A DNA stretch of 64,000 bases from Alectoria sarmentosa (lineage: Eukaryota; Ascomycota; Lecanoromycetes; Lecanorales; Parmeliaceae), in contig WOGZ01000045.1 of NCBI GenBank assembly GCA_009733775.1, forward strand, positions 1 to 64,000, given 5' to 3'. Under the pieces are notes generated by a model, which was not told the DNA's origin, did no database searches, and saw only the letters and a list, made by a program, of their open reading frames with translations. The translations under genes and the position numbers were made by a program. Each line of letters begins with the position of its first letter. Positions within the stretch are counted from its first letter, which is position 1. Shown here in pieces: positions 12,600 through 23,900 of this stretch.

Positions 12600-13232
12600 A
12601 TGCGAGCCACCACCCACTCCAAGCCCCGTCACACTCTCTCACAAGTCCTCATCTACTTCCTGATATTTTCGACACCATATGCCCTATGGCACTCTCTCTG
12701 TGCGATATCCCACACATCCTCTCCAATAGTGGTCGTGACTTCAGAATCGATGGAGCCCGTCTTCCAGCGAGGAGACGTTCTTTTTGTCTCGAATCGAACC
12801 CCGAGTATCGAGCTGGGAGACATAATCGTGTGCTGGTTCGAGGGCCGAAGGTTGCCATTCGTGCACCGGGTAATTGAGAAGCATACGCTGCCTGCGGGGA
12901 CGAGAGGGAATGAGAGGTATGGAAGACGTAATTTATACTGTTCTTTTTTCTTTGCTACGATGAGAGTGATTGGCTGATGCGAACAGTCTAGCGTCGAAGG
13001 ATTGAGTGGTGAGACGTATGGTTTTCTCACGAAAGGTGACAATAGCCCTGTCGACGACACCGTGCTCTATCCTCTGGGGCAACACCGCCTTTTTCGAGGC
13101 GACATTGTTGGGTCCGTGAAAGGGTATGTTCCTTACGTCGGTCGACTGGCGCTCTCATTGGAGAATCTTCCGTGGCTTAAGCAGGCTATATTGGTCATCT
13201 CGGCTCTTGTATTTGTGTACGAGCTCGAATAA
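12600..13232 (+). CDS. SEC11: Signal peptidase catalytic subunit, SEC11-like (divergent)
   Basis: Exons 12600-12916 and 12992-13232 give 185 residues, within the usual 165-190 range. The 75-bp intron begins GTATGG and ends TCTAG, with a CTGAT branch point. An N-terminal membrane helix (about residues 14-36) is followed by SPIVVVTSESMEP, carrying the catalytic serine (Ser50). Next come QRGDVLF, then VHRVI with the catalytic His89 (eukaryotic SEC11 uses His where bacterial enzymes use Lys). LTKGDN supplies Asp122 and VDD a further Asp, and a late GSVKGYVPYVG motif precedes the second hydrophobic segment. The protein would cleave signal peptides in the ER as part of the signal peptidase complex. 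Several positions usually fixed in SEC11 differ (SES for SGS, SNR for WNR), so this may be a second paralog rather than the main copy. Confidence 0.8.
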
Positions 13233-13744
13233 ACATGCGAGAGTAGCGCAAGCAGAATTGTTTCCTTGAGTTCCGCTCGGCTCGAATATGACTTCGGTGT
13301 TTCTGGTCTTCGAAAATGGGGTAAGATTGTTCAGAATGGAAGCTGTCATCGTTCAATATCTCGGCAGGTGCTTGAATAGAGCGCTTCAAGGCCTTTTTTG
13401 GTTTGATTGCGTACACGAATGCTTTTGGATAGTGCCGTCTTCTATCTACCTCATCCCAGGAATATCGTCTAGCAAAGGCAGCGTCTGCGCCGTTTTGGGT
13501 TCTGATTCCAGACTTTTAGGGAAATGCTTTTTCTATCTATTGCTTTGATCTGGACCCACAGACAGTCCAGTGTAGCGCTAGTCAGAATTCACCCAATCAA
13601 CAATTTCGGACTCTTGAAGGCTAATTTGAAAGGAACTGCAGACGTTAAAATGTTGCGAATGAGAGCTCTGGCACTCAGCGTCCCGATTAGAGTCTCAAGT
13701 CCGTGGAGCATTTAAAGCAGTCCATTAAAATTGGGCAATTTCTG
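13233..13744. other. Intergenic, no gene seen
   Basis: This follows the SEC11-like stop codon and leads into the transporter pseudogene. Short open frames are present, but none has recognisable content. Confidence 0.4.
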
Positions 13745-14243
13745 GACTCCAAAAAGTACGACTAGGACTGTACTCTAGGCAAAAGCGAGACGTATGCCCC
13801 GGCAGTGACACTACAGAAGACCACGTAGGCGGCAAAAGAGTCATTGCAGTAATCTTATTCGTCGCCATGGTTGAGACAGCAACCGTAGCGCAAGCCTTGA
13901 TATCGCACTTAGATGTGCACAGAAGCAGCACGTTCATACGTCCAAACGGGTCAGCGACGTAGCCCAGGAGGATCTTCCACAATCCACACAAACTGGTCCC
14001 ATTTGTGTTGGAACCCGCCGTAGGTCTATTGCCAAGGCTCCGCACATATGTCGAAATGAAGTGAGTAAACGGACAGGCAAGAACCGACCTCTGAAATTGT
14101 ACATGTTTCAATCGAATCTCAATGTCATGACCGAGTGTAAAAGTCACACGATCCTTGCCAAGAGTTCCACTAGCCCCCGCAGATCTGAGGCCGAGTTTCA
14201 GCCGCGAAGACTGGCCCAAAACGGCGACGGCGTGGTAGCCCAC
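13745..14243 (-). pseudogene. MFS transporter (monocarboxylate-type) pseudogene fragment
   Basis: The minus strand reads FISTYVRSLG, then a disturbed stretch, then WKILLGYVADPFGRMNVLLLCT. This matches the GRxxxGxxADRxGRxN loop of fungal monocarboxylate-transporter-like MFS proteins. The next transmembrane part, FAAYVVFCSVTAGAYVSLLP, lies in a different frame (about 13765-13835), separated by what looks like a damaged intron whose donor reads CTAAGT. The remaining transmembrane helices are missing on both sides. Frame change, lost splice site and truncation mark a dead gene. It probably once encoded a plasma-membrane transporter. Confidence 0.7.
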
Positions 14244-14629
14244 GAGGGGTCAATGTACGCTATCACGCTATCTGCGAGCGACGATTCGGCTGTTGACTTA
14301 CAAGGTCGAAAAGGTTGTCAAGGAATAGGCTTCTTACTACACTCAATTTCAAGAGAGACAAGAAGGGCCACGACATGAATGCCTGAGGCATCTTACCCCT
14401 AATATCGTTCCCTGCGTTGCTGTCTTAATCCGTCAAGCTGGCAGTCTCCAAGACCATACAAGTAGCCACCCTTTCCCTCTTCCTCTTCATTGGCATCGCC
14501 CTCGTCCTGGCTCCTCCTTCCCGCTTCGCCTCAAGGGTTTCGGCCATCTTCGATCATCTCACACCCTTGGGCACCACTTCTAGCCTTCGACCAACCTCTT
14601 CAGCCTCGAGACCGCTTACCACATCAGCC
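14244..14629. other. Intergenic / 5' region of the M3 oligopeptidase
   Basis: Leader and promoter of the peptidase gene, pyrimidine-rich shortly before the start. An in-frame ATG at 14567 could extend the protein by 21 residues rich in Ser, Thr and Arg, which could act as a mitochondrial presequence. Confidence 0.4.
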
Positions 14630-16867
14630 ATGGCACCTCAAAGGTTCAAGAAGCCGCCTCAGGCTCCTCCTTTGTTTACGGGCACCCCCAAGTCTGTGAT
14701 GGAAGACACGAAGCGGCTCATTGAGAGGTCGAGAAGCCTGGAAAACAAAGTCGTGGCCGAAGTCAAACCTGAAGATGCAACTTTCGATAAGGTCCTGCTA
14801 CCTATGGCTTATGATGAAAACGAAGGAGGGCTCGAGACACACATTATCGGATTCTACCAATCCGTGTCAACGGATCAAGCTCTCCGAGATGCGTCTACAG
14901 AGGCCGAGAAGCTCATGGACGATTTTTCCATTGAGTCATCGATGCGGGAGGATGTATACAAGCTTGTGGAATCAGCCTTCAAGAAAGGCGATAAGCTGGA
15001 CGCTGAGTCTCAAAGATTACTAGAAAAAACACATAAAGACTACATCCGCAATGGGCTCGGCCTACCAGCCGGGCCTAAGAGAGATCGATACAAGGAGATC
15101 AAGAAAAGACTTAGCCAGCTCTGCATTGTCTTCTCCAAGAACTTGAATGAGGAGGTTGGAGGAATCTGGTTCACTTCAGAGGAGCTGAAAGGTGTTCCGG
15201 AAGACGTAACATCTCTTTTTGAGAAGGGGGAAGGTGAAAATGATGGGAAATTAAGAATGACGTTCAAAAAACCAGACTACTTTCCTACTTTAAAATATGC
15301 AATGGATCCGGCAACGAGGAAGAAGGCCTACATTGATGACACCAACAAGCTGCCTCAGAATGTACCGATATTCAGAGAAGTGATTGTGTTACGTGATGAG
15401 GCTGCTCGACTTCTGGGCTATCCAAATCATGCTGCCTTCATTATCGAAGACAAGATGGCCAAAACCCCCAAAACAGTCGACGACTTCCTGGGTGACTTAA
15501 GACAGCGGCTTACAAAAGGAGGCCGTTCAGAGATCAAGACTCTAACGGACATGAAGAAGCAGGAGTACGAGTCCCGAGGTATGGAGCAGCGTTTTGATGG
15601 GAACTACTACCTCTGGGACAACCGCTACTACGACCGCTTGATGCTGGAGAAAGACTACTCTCTTGACCATGCAAAAATTGCCGAATGGTTTCCGCTTGAA
15701 ACTTCAATCCGCGGCATGCTTACCATCTTCGAGACGCTTTTCGGCCTGACCTTTGTCGAAATTACTGGCAATGACCGCTCGTCTATCTCTCCATCCGGCA
15801 AAGGCGACGACATCGTCTGGCATCCTGATTGCCAGGTCTTCAGCGTTTGGGACTCCGAAGACCAAGGCAGCGGCTTCGTCGGCTATCTCTACTTGGACCT
15901 CCACCCTCGTGAAGGTAAGTATGGTCATGCTGCAAATTTCAACATCCAGCCTGGCTTCATAAACGCAAACGGCACGCGCCACTACCCAGTCACAGCCCTC
16001 GTGTGCAATTTCTCAAAGCCGACACCCAAGAAGCCTAGTCTCTTGAAGCACGAAGAGGTTACCACCCTCTTCCACGAACTCGGCCACGGCATTCATGACA
16101 TCGTATCCAAGACGCATTACTCCCGTTTCCACGGTACAAACGTCGTCCGCGACTTCGTCGAAGCCCCCTCCCAAATGCTCGAAAACTGGTGCTGGACCCC
16201 GTCCCAGCTCAAAGCATTAAGCCACCACTACTCCACCCTCTCCCCAGAATACGAAGCCGCATGGCGCGAACAAGCCGGCAAAGACGCGTCGACACCCGAG
16301 AAGAAGCTACCAGACGAGTTGATCGAAAATCTCGTCAAGACCAAGCATGTCAACGATGCACTCTTCAATCTTCGACAACTGCATTTCGGCATCTTCGACA
16401 TGACGATCCACGAGCCCAAAAGCCACGAAGAGGCAGAAGCCTTCAAGCTAAGCGAAATGTACAATAAAATCGGCTACGACATCACCCAGCTCGACTCGCC
16501 AGCCCAAGTAGGCGCAGGCTATGATTGGGGTAAGTGCTTATCCCCTTCTTTCCCGAATCCTTCCCCCCTTTTCTCACGTTGAAACTAACCTTCCATTACC
16601 CATCCAGGCCACGGCCAAACGACCTTCGGCCACCTCCTCGGCGGCTACGACGCCGGCTACTATGGTTACCTCTCCAGCCAAGTCTACAGCGCCGACATGT
16701 TCCACACCGTCTTTGCCAAAGATCCCATGAACGGGGAAGAAGGCAGGAGGTATAGGCACATGGTGCTTGAGAAGGGAGGGAGCCAGGATGAGATGGAGAC
16801 GCTGAAGGGGTTTCTGGGAAGGGAACCGAACGGGGATGCATTTTATCGAGAACTGGGGCTGGCGTGA
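14630..16867 (+). CDS. PRD1: M3-family metallo-oligopeptidase (saccharolysin / thimet-type)
   Basis: Exons 14630-16529 and 16608-16867 encode 719 residues, close to yeast Prd1 (about 712). The 78-bp intron runs from GTAAGT to CCAG with a CTAAC branch point. The zinc site is TTLFHELGHGIHD, with HELGH at residues 482-486. The third ligand, Glu511, lies in FVEAPSQMLENW, exactly 25 residues after His486 as in the M3 family. Downstream AGYDWG (spanning the intron), then GHLLGGYDAGYYGYLSS, is the substrate-binding Gly/Tyr loop. The enzyme degrades peptides of roughly 5-20 residues in the cytosol and, in yeast, the mitochondrial intermembrane space. The start was set at the ATG before MAPQRFKKPP by length; an upstream in-frame ATG (14567) would give 740 residues with a basic, Ser-rich extension. 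Its 3' end converges on SEC27. Confidence 0.92.
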
Positions 16868-17181
16868 GGGTGGTGACGGGCGGAGGGAAGATGTGTTAGT
16901 AAGGGAATTGGGCAGGGGGAGGATTGGCGTGTATGATATTCATGATTTTGGGTGAAATCTTTGAGCACGATCTGTTGCGGCTTCGGCTTCGATACTTTGT
17001 CCATCTCAAGTCACATAGTCCCGCTCAGTCATACGGTGGAGATTTGATTCCATGACAAACAAAGTGGAAGGGGTTTGAAGCTTGAAGAAGAATTCAATGT
17101 CCCAGGATGAAGATGGTCGTTCATCTTACTTCCTAAACAGCGGAAGAGAATGTACCTTTTCATTGAGCCGTACACCGACCC
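16868..17181. terminator. Convergent 3' region between PRD1 and SEC27
   Basis: A 314-bp spacer shared by the 3' ends of two convergent genes. It must hold both polyadenylation regions. No further gene is seen. Confidence 0.4.
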
Positions 17182-20032
17182 CTAAGTGTCAGCTGCCACC
17201 TCGTCGGCCCCATTCTCCTGCACCTCATCCACACCATCCACACCATCCTCAGCAGGAATCTCCTCGCTCACATCCACCAACGTCCCCGTCTTTCCCTCCC
17301 TCTCCATCGTCAGATACTCATCCCATTCGGGGAACAGCTCCGCGTCTCCCTCCCCATCCACCGGCGGGACTCCTAGCAACCTGCTCACTTTACCCTTGGA
17401 GCCCTTCTCCAAGCCCTCCTTCCACCGGGCAACGACTTCCTTGCATCGGCTTGGCTTGTAAGTCTGTGTGAAAAGCACGGCCTCAGCAGTCCGGTTGGTG
17501 CGAACAAGGAGATCAATGCAGCCATCGATATCACCCAGGTGCCAGAAGCAAGAAAATGAAATGTTGTGAGACCCCGCAAGATCTGCTTGCGCGGTCAATT
17601 GTCGCAGTCCATCGACATTGTTAGTTGCCGTGTGTAACAGCAATAAGGATCCCATGTCCTTGGCGTTTGAGAAACACTCTTCGGCCAGCGCAAGGTCCCA
17701 AGCCGCAAGCGCAGCATCACCAACGGTCTTCCACCTATGCTCCACGTTAGCTTCGCGGGCTATCTCAAGAGCGATGGGAAGATTATTGAGGGCGAGGGCG
17801 AGATCGAAGCGATGTTCCGGGTCAGTAGCGACCTCAAGGGCCATTTCTTTATAGCCTTGCCCCTCAAGGAAACGAGCAATTTTGTTCTTCTGGTCGTCCG
17901 CAATGTCTTCGAGTATTTGAGCAGCTGAGTCCATATCGCCGCGGAGGACGAGGGTCTGGTATTCGACGACAGAGAGGGAGAGGGCGTAGGAGATGACATT
18001 GACGTCTTTGTCGGCGATATAGGCCTTGCTATCACGAGGAAGATAGCCGAGAAGGTACATGGGCTGGTCGAAATGGGAGACAGTATAGGTTTGGTCACCC
18101 ACGAGATAGTTGAGGCGGTTGGTGCTATTAGTGTAGATGAAGCAGTCGCCAACCCATTGCCCCGTGCGGACAGACTCATTGATGTCGGTCACGACTTCAA
18201 AGGCGGCTTCAACGCCATCTTCGTCGCCGAGACCCTGTTGGAGGGCTTCAACGTAGTTCTCGCGTGAAAAGCGGAGGACGTAGAAGGTCTCTTCACAGGC
18301 AAGTGTAACAAGTTCACCAGATTCGGACCAATACACCTGAACATGCATCAGCATCATTCCTATGCTGGGACTAGGCCAACTCACATTCTTAGGATCAACT
18401 TCAATCCTCCGCACCAGAGCACCGGTTTCCCAGTCAAAAAGCCCAATCCCACCTTGACCGCGTACGCCCAATAATACACCGCCGCTCAAACCTTCCGCTT
18501 GAAAGCCCACATCGATGCCATTTCCCTTCTCCTTGAAGTTGCTGAAGATCTTGACACTCATGGCCGACTCTCGTATCGCATAATCATTCGTCTTAGTATT
18601 AACGCCCCACGCGAAATCTTGAGCAGACCCAAAAGCTTTGTTGCGCCAAGCAAGAGCAGTGTAAATGATGTACTCGCCGTCTCCGCAGACAGAGACAAAA
18701 CGACCATTGGGAGAATGAGTAAGGGTTTGAGGGTAGATTTCGCAGTTGCCGAGCTCCTTTGATGGCAGGCTTATTGGAGAGCCATCCTTGATAGTCACAT
18801 CACCACCTTTGATCACAGCCGACAGGATTTCGCTGTGCCGAGCCCATATGAGTTTCCCTGAATTATCCATTGACACAGCTGGCTCTTCACGTCCCATCTT
18901 CACCACTACAGCACCATCATCAAACCCTACGGCGACCCCCTGCTTCCCACGCTGATAGCTGACACACCAAGCTCGCTCCAAGCCATATGTCAAAGACTGT
19001 TCTAATCGGTAGGTGTTGGCATGCCATATTTTAACAGTACCGTCTTCCGATCCAGAGATGATGATTGGTAATTCGGGATGATAGCAAGCGAACGAGACAT
19101 TGCTGGTATGGCCCTCGAGAGTAGCAATGAGTGACTTTGTAGTGTAGTCCCATATCTTCACAGTCTGGTCGTCTGATGTGGTAAGGAGGTAAGGCTTGTC
19201 AGCCTGTGGGTAGTAGTCGACATGATTCACTCCTTTGGTTTCATGCGCTTCCAGGGTATAGTTCGCGTGTCCTGAGCCAAAGCTCCATATCTTGACGGTT
19301 CTGTCTAGACAAGCCGATGCAAAAGTGTTGGTGTCCTTGGGATTTATTGCCATGCCCATAACATAGTGACTGTGACCCTCGTACACCTGCACACATTTCC
19401 AGCCCTTGTCCCAATCCCATAACTTTATTGTCATGTCATCGGAGGCTGTGAGGACGAAGGGCTGTGTAGGATGAACGACAATGGCGCGGATGTAGTCGGG
19501 ATGGGCTTCAAAGGATGTAATCTTTTCGGAGGTATTGTAATTGTAGACACGGACTTGGAAGTCATCTGAACCGCACACGATCCAATTCTTACGGGCGATG
19601 AAACGCCCCGCCCGTACAGGGACATCGGTGAGCTCGAAAGTCTTGACGATGGCCTATGACAATTCAGCACACCGTTTCGCTATGAGTAATGCTGGGTCCT
19701 ACCTGTGTTTCGTATGACCATATGTAGACATGCCCTTCAGTCAATTAGCTCTGCTGTCCTCTTCACGCATGCTTCCGGTGCATCGATTGCTTCATACCAC
19801 TGTATAGCGTCGTGAGTATCTAGGAACTATGAGCCTATGCCTGAAAGACACGGGTAGCGTGGAGGAGATACCCATGGCTCTGCAGGGTGAAAGTCGATGC
19901 CCTTGACTCTCTCGGACCTAGCAAACAGCTGCCTCTGGAGATTTGCATTGAAGTTAACCATCCTGATCATCCGAGTCATGGCACGAAGTTTTTATGGAGC
20001 TCATCCAAGCTCACCTTGACGTCTAGACGCAT
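17182..20032 (-). CDS. SEC27: COPI coat beta-prime subunit
   Basis: Six exons are read on the minus strand: 20015-20032, 19872-19934, 19798-19819, 19703-19734, 18385-19653 and 17182-18336. They give 852 residues (yeast Sec27 is about 889). All junctions are GT-AG and in phase. The protein starts MRLDVK, RQLFARSERVKGIDFHP, and carries a WD40 propeller over about residues 1-300 (KIWDY, KIWSFG and KLWDWD motifs). A second propeller-like domain follows, then an alpha-solenoid (LARF-type helices, for example ILEDIADDQKNKIARFLEGQG), and an acidic C-terminal tail. Beta-prime COP binds KKxx sorting signals and forms the coat of Golgi-to-ER vesicles. The last intron (18337-18384, 48 bp) is in frame without a stop, so reading through would add 16 residues; removing it restores the expected DPKN-VYWSESGE junction. 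The first four exons are very short. Confidence 0.93.
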
Positions 20033-20949
20033 CTTTGCGCTTTGCGATCAATGCAAGGGAAGGTGCATACGGAGTGCCTGTGCGGAATTTCGGGCAGTTT
20101 TTGGAGGGAAATTTGTGATGATGGACATGTGTCCTTTTGACTGTCCAGCTAGGAGTCAAGCAGACAACAAAATCGTAAAGAATCAATTGTAAATTGTAGG
20201 GCGCTGAATTGAACGATTGGTAGCGCACACATGTGGACTTTTCTTTCGTAGTCAAAATGCCAAGATGATCTGCCAAGAAGACCGAAATCTGCCCCTAGTG
20301 TCCTCAATTGCCTTACTAGCTTACCTTCGAGCCTCCCTGCCTTGGATTGTCTCTGCCTTGGATTGGTTGATTGATCAAGTCAATCAGAAGAATCGTTCCT
20401 TGGAATTCTCAGTCCCCAAGTACGATACTACGCTACCTGTAGAGGAAGTAGCGTACGAGCCTATGGTGTACGATCCATGAAGCATAGGTATGTGTTTGGT
20501 CTAGGGGAATGTGGCCTATATAAGGCCCGTATCAGCCCTATGCCATAAGGCTGTTAGGGTCCGAGGGTCCAAGGGTCCAGATGGATTGGTGGATGCAGTT
20601 GGAAACCGTGACACTATCGGGTTAAATAACGTATAGCTTCAAATTTACATGCTGTTGCTATGTTTTTCATCACTAAAATCTATAAAAGTCATCATCAATT
20701 CGTTGAAGTAATCATCATCTCATATCATTATACATATATCTTTTAGAAAATAGTTGATTATTAAATGATAATTATATTCAATTAAAGAATTTCCTTCAAA
20801 TAACTACTGTAATAATATATTCATGTACACATATACACATATATATTACTACTTTATCAATTTTGAGGTCTTGGCATCCTCAATATTCTGCTCACTGCGA
20901 GCCCCACAGATCTGGCCTCAGTTGGCTTATGTCTGATGGTGTTAATCCT
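20033..20949. other. Intergenic region with an AT-rich pocket
   Basis: Upstream of SEC27 and downstream of ADE5,7. About 20600-20870 is a local AT-rich pocket; 20626-20680 resembles the left part of the inverted-repeat element at 56852. A short inverted repeat TACGCTAC/GTAGCGTA flanks 20438, and a GGGTCC-type triplication lies near 20557-20578. TATATAAGG at about 20518 could be a relic LTR or promoter element. No gene is supported. Confidence 0.4.
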
Positions 20950-23900
20950 CTACTGATCCCATATCTCCATCCCTTGAATGACACAGCATTCTCCTCCCGC
21001 CCTCTCCACCATTTTGCCGACTACGTATACTGTCTCACCGGCCTTTTCCAGATCTTTGAGGACCTCGTCTTGCTTTTCTGGAGAAACGATGAGCACCATG
21101 CCCAGGCCGGTATTGAACACCCTAATTAGAGATAGTACAGTCAGCAGAAGTCCCAATTACGAATTGACAGTAAGCTATTGGACTGCAAACCCAACAAACA
21201 CCCGGAGCCAAATCGTCAAATCGTGGAAGCGAGTAAGGTAGGAAGGCGCATGACTTTCGGCACCCTAACGGTGTTTTGACGTACCTTGCAAACTCGTCAT
21301 TGTCTACGCTCCCTGCTTTCTTAATCCACTTAAAGATGCTAGGGACTGGCCATATCGCAGCGTCAAGCTCTGAGGCAAGATTCTTGTGGTGCATTCGGGG
21401 GATATTTTCGAGAAGGCCACCGCCCGTGATATGCGCAGCTCCTGATTTGCAACGTTAGTCTTACGAAATGACGTGAAGCCATTGGGCCATTCAATCCGTG
21501 CCTGTCCACTGCTAAACCGTGAAACCATCCAAATTCTCAACATCATCTCGATGACTAATGATGATAACATCGCTGACGCTTATGAGTCTTCCACGTACCT
21601 TTGATCAATCCTTTCTTGATAACCCCAAGCATGCTCCGCACATAAATCCTCGTCGGCTCCAGCAGCGACTCGCCTACGCTCCTCCCAATTCCCTGCTCCC
21701 ACGGCGCCGGATCACTATACCTCAGCCCCTGTCCCTCAACAATCTTCCGTATGAAGCTGAAGCCATTGCTATGGCACCCACTACTCGCCAAGCCCACGAG
21801 AATATCTCCGGCTCTCATCTCATCTTTCAACGGCAGCATCTTATCCCCCTCCCTAATTGCTCCAATCGCCGTGCCGCAGACGTCGTAGACGCCGTCTTTG
21901 ATTATGCCGCGGATTTCCGCGGTTTCACCACCCACGAGGGCACAGTTTGCGAGGTTGCACGCGGCGCAGATCCCACGGATGACGGAGGCAGCGATGGAGA
22001 TGTCGAGGTGGGCGCAGGAGTATATGTCTGTCATCATGAGGGGCTACAGCATGTCAGTGCAAGCACCTCACCAAAAAATCAAGGGAAGAACGGAGCACGA
22101 TAGATACGATAGTTGCGATGCCAACACCACGCTGGTCGTTACGTTGCTGTCACGGAATTCCGTTAAGTCAACGGGCTAGCAAAATCGTAAAAGCCCTCTG
22201 CTCAAACGTGGAGCCATCAAAGCGAGCAAAAGCGACCATCACGCCTTGGTGCGATTGATCGGACCTCGCCTTTGCATCCCGAGTATTTTGTCCTCCGCGA
22301 GGAGAAGTAGATAAGGAAACGCACCTCGGCGCCCTGACAGATTATATCGTTACATAGCATTGCTGCTAAATCTTGCCCTATGGTATCATGCTTTCCTATC
22401 GCTTGCGCGATCAGAAGCTTCGTGCCCACGCCATCGGAGCCTACTACGAGTGTTGCTGGAGTGGAGTAGCCGGCAGCTTCGAGATCGAACATCGCTCCAA
22501 AACCACCTAGCTATACAGGAGAGTCAGCATTACTGTTTTGAGGATCCCTACATCGAGACATGTCGCAGCACCACAAAAGAATTAGCCAGAATTGCACCTG
22601 CTTGCTTCGCCGAATCGACAATGTAAGCGTGAAAGTTCAATAGCCGGAGAATCCAATAGTTTCACGTCAATCCGTTATAGCCCACGGTGATCGGCATAAC
22701 TCCAGAGACTTGCTTGGTAGAAAAGCTCGTATCTGGCCAAAGAACATGGAAATGTAACTCGAAAAACACTTACCTCGGTTGATGCACCCGGCCGGTCTGT
22801 TGATCTCACGTACTCAGAGATTTGTTTGACTAGGGTGTTGCCGGCTTCGATGGAGACGCCGGCGGAGGCGTAGGTGGAAAGGTCTTTGGTGGTGGTGGTG
22901 GTATTTTGGAGGTGGGCGAGGGCTTTGTGGCCGATGTCGGTGCGGTAGTGCATGCCTTTGAAGGAGATGGAGGACATGACTTTATAGGCGGATCGGAGGG
23001 CGGCTTCGAGGGTGGGGCCGGTGCTGGTGGCTGCGAGAACGCGGCCGCCGGAGGTGAGGAGTTGGCCGGCAGAGTCGCGAGTGGTGCCGGCGTAGAATAT
23101 GTGGTCGGTCTCGGGGTTGATTGCTTGTTGGAATGTTAGTACCGATGAAATCTACTTGGTGTATAATGCTCGGAGGCTTTTGATAGGAGAGCGTAGATTC
23201 GCCTTTGCAGACTTGAAATGTTCAAACAAAGACGAAAAACACTTCATATCCAAAATAGGATATTTGGGCTTACCACTATGATCAATTGATATAAGGTCGT
23301 TCTTTGCAGAAGGGCCAGGGTATCCCGAAGCTGCGGCTATGACAGTGACTGCTGTATCGTCGCTGCACTTAACATCAATAGTGTCAAGGTAATTATCGGT
23401 ACATGCAACCATGACCTCTAGAAGATCAGACTCCATCAAAGGGAGCAGAGTCTCGATTTCGGGATCACCGCCTGCGTTCGGAAAGTAAGCACTGGCTGTT
23501 CAGGATTTAATCGGATGCCTACCCCTCGTATTATATTCAAGGACGTTGATTTCTCCATCGTCACCCAGCATCAAACCAGTAAACAACCAGCCGCAAAAGG
23601 GCATGCGTTCCCTTCTAAGAGCCTGCAGAAGACTTGGGCGTCAAGAAATGCTTTTTAAAGGGGTCAAAAGAGCGGTGAATCATGTCTACGGAGCTTCTGC
23701 TTCCGAGTCATGTCGCGGAACCCATCTCTAGGCCCCGGAACGGAGAAAGGGAATTCTGAAGACTTACGTCGATGGTTGGCTGAAGTATCGTCTCGTGTAT
23801 TTTCGTGAGCAAAGCGTCAGAAATGATTGACTTTGGCAATGGAGAGTAGACCCCCATTCCTTCAAGCGGAGTCAGCATATATGATTTGGAGATTAGGGGA

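Noticed and set aside
14567..14629. Earlier in-frame ATG of the M3 oligopeptidase
   Set aside because: Kept only as an alternative; the later ATG gives the usual family length and the extension is low-complexity, though a mitochondrial presequence cannot be excluded.
17182..17500. Open frames on the plus strand over the SEC27 C-terminus
   Set aside because: They are shadows of the coding strand; the minus strand carries the conserved protein.
18337..18384. 16 extra residues in SEC27 by reading through
   Set aside because: The segment begins GTGAGT, has a CTGAT branch point and ends CAG; removal restores the conserved DPKN-VYWSESGE junction.
20217..20480. 87-codon open frame between SEC27 and ADE5,7
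   Set aside because: No recognisable domain; surrounding DNA looks like degraded repeat or promoter.
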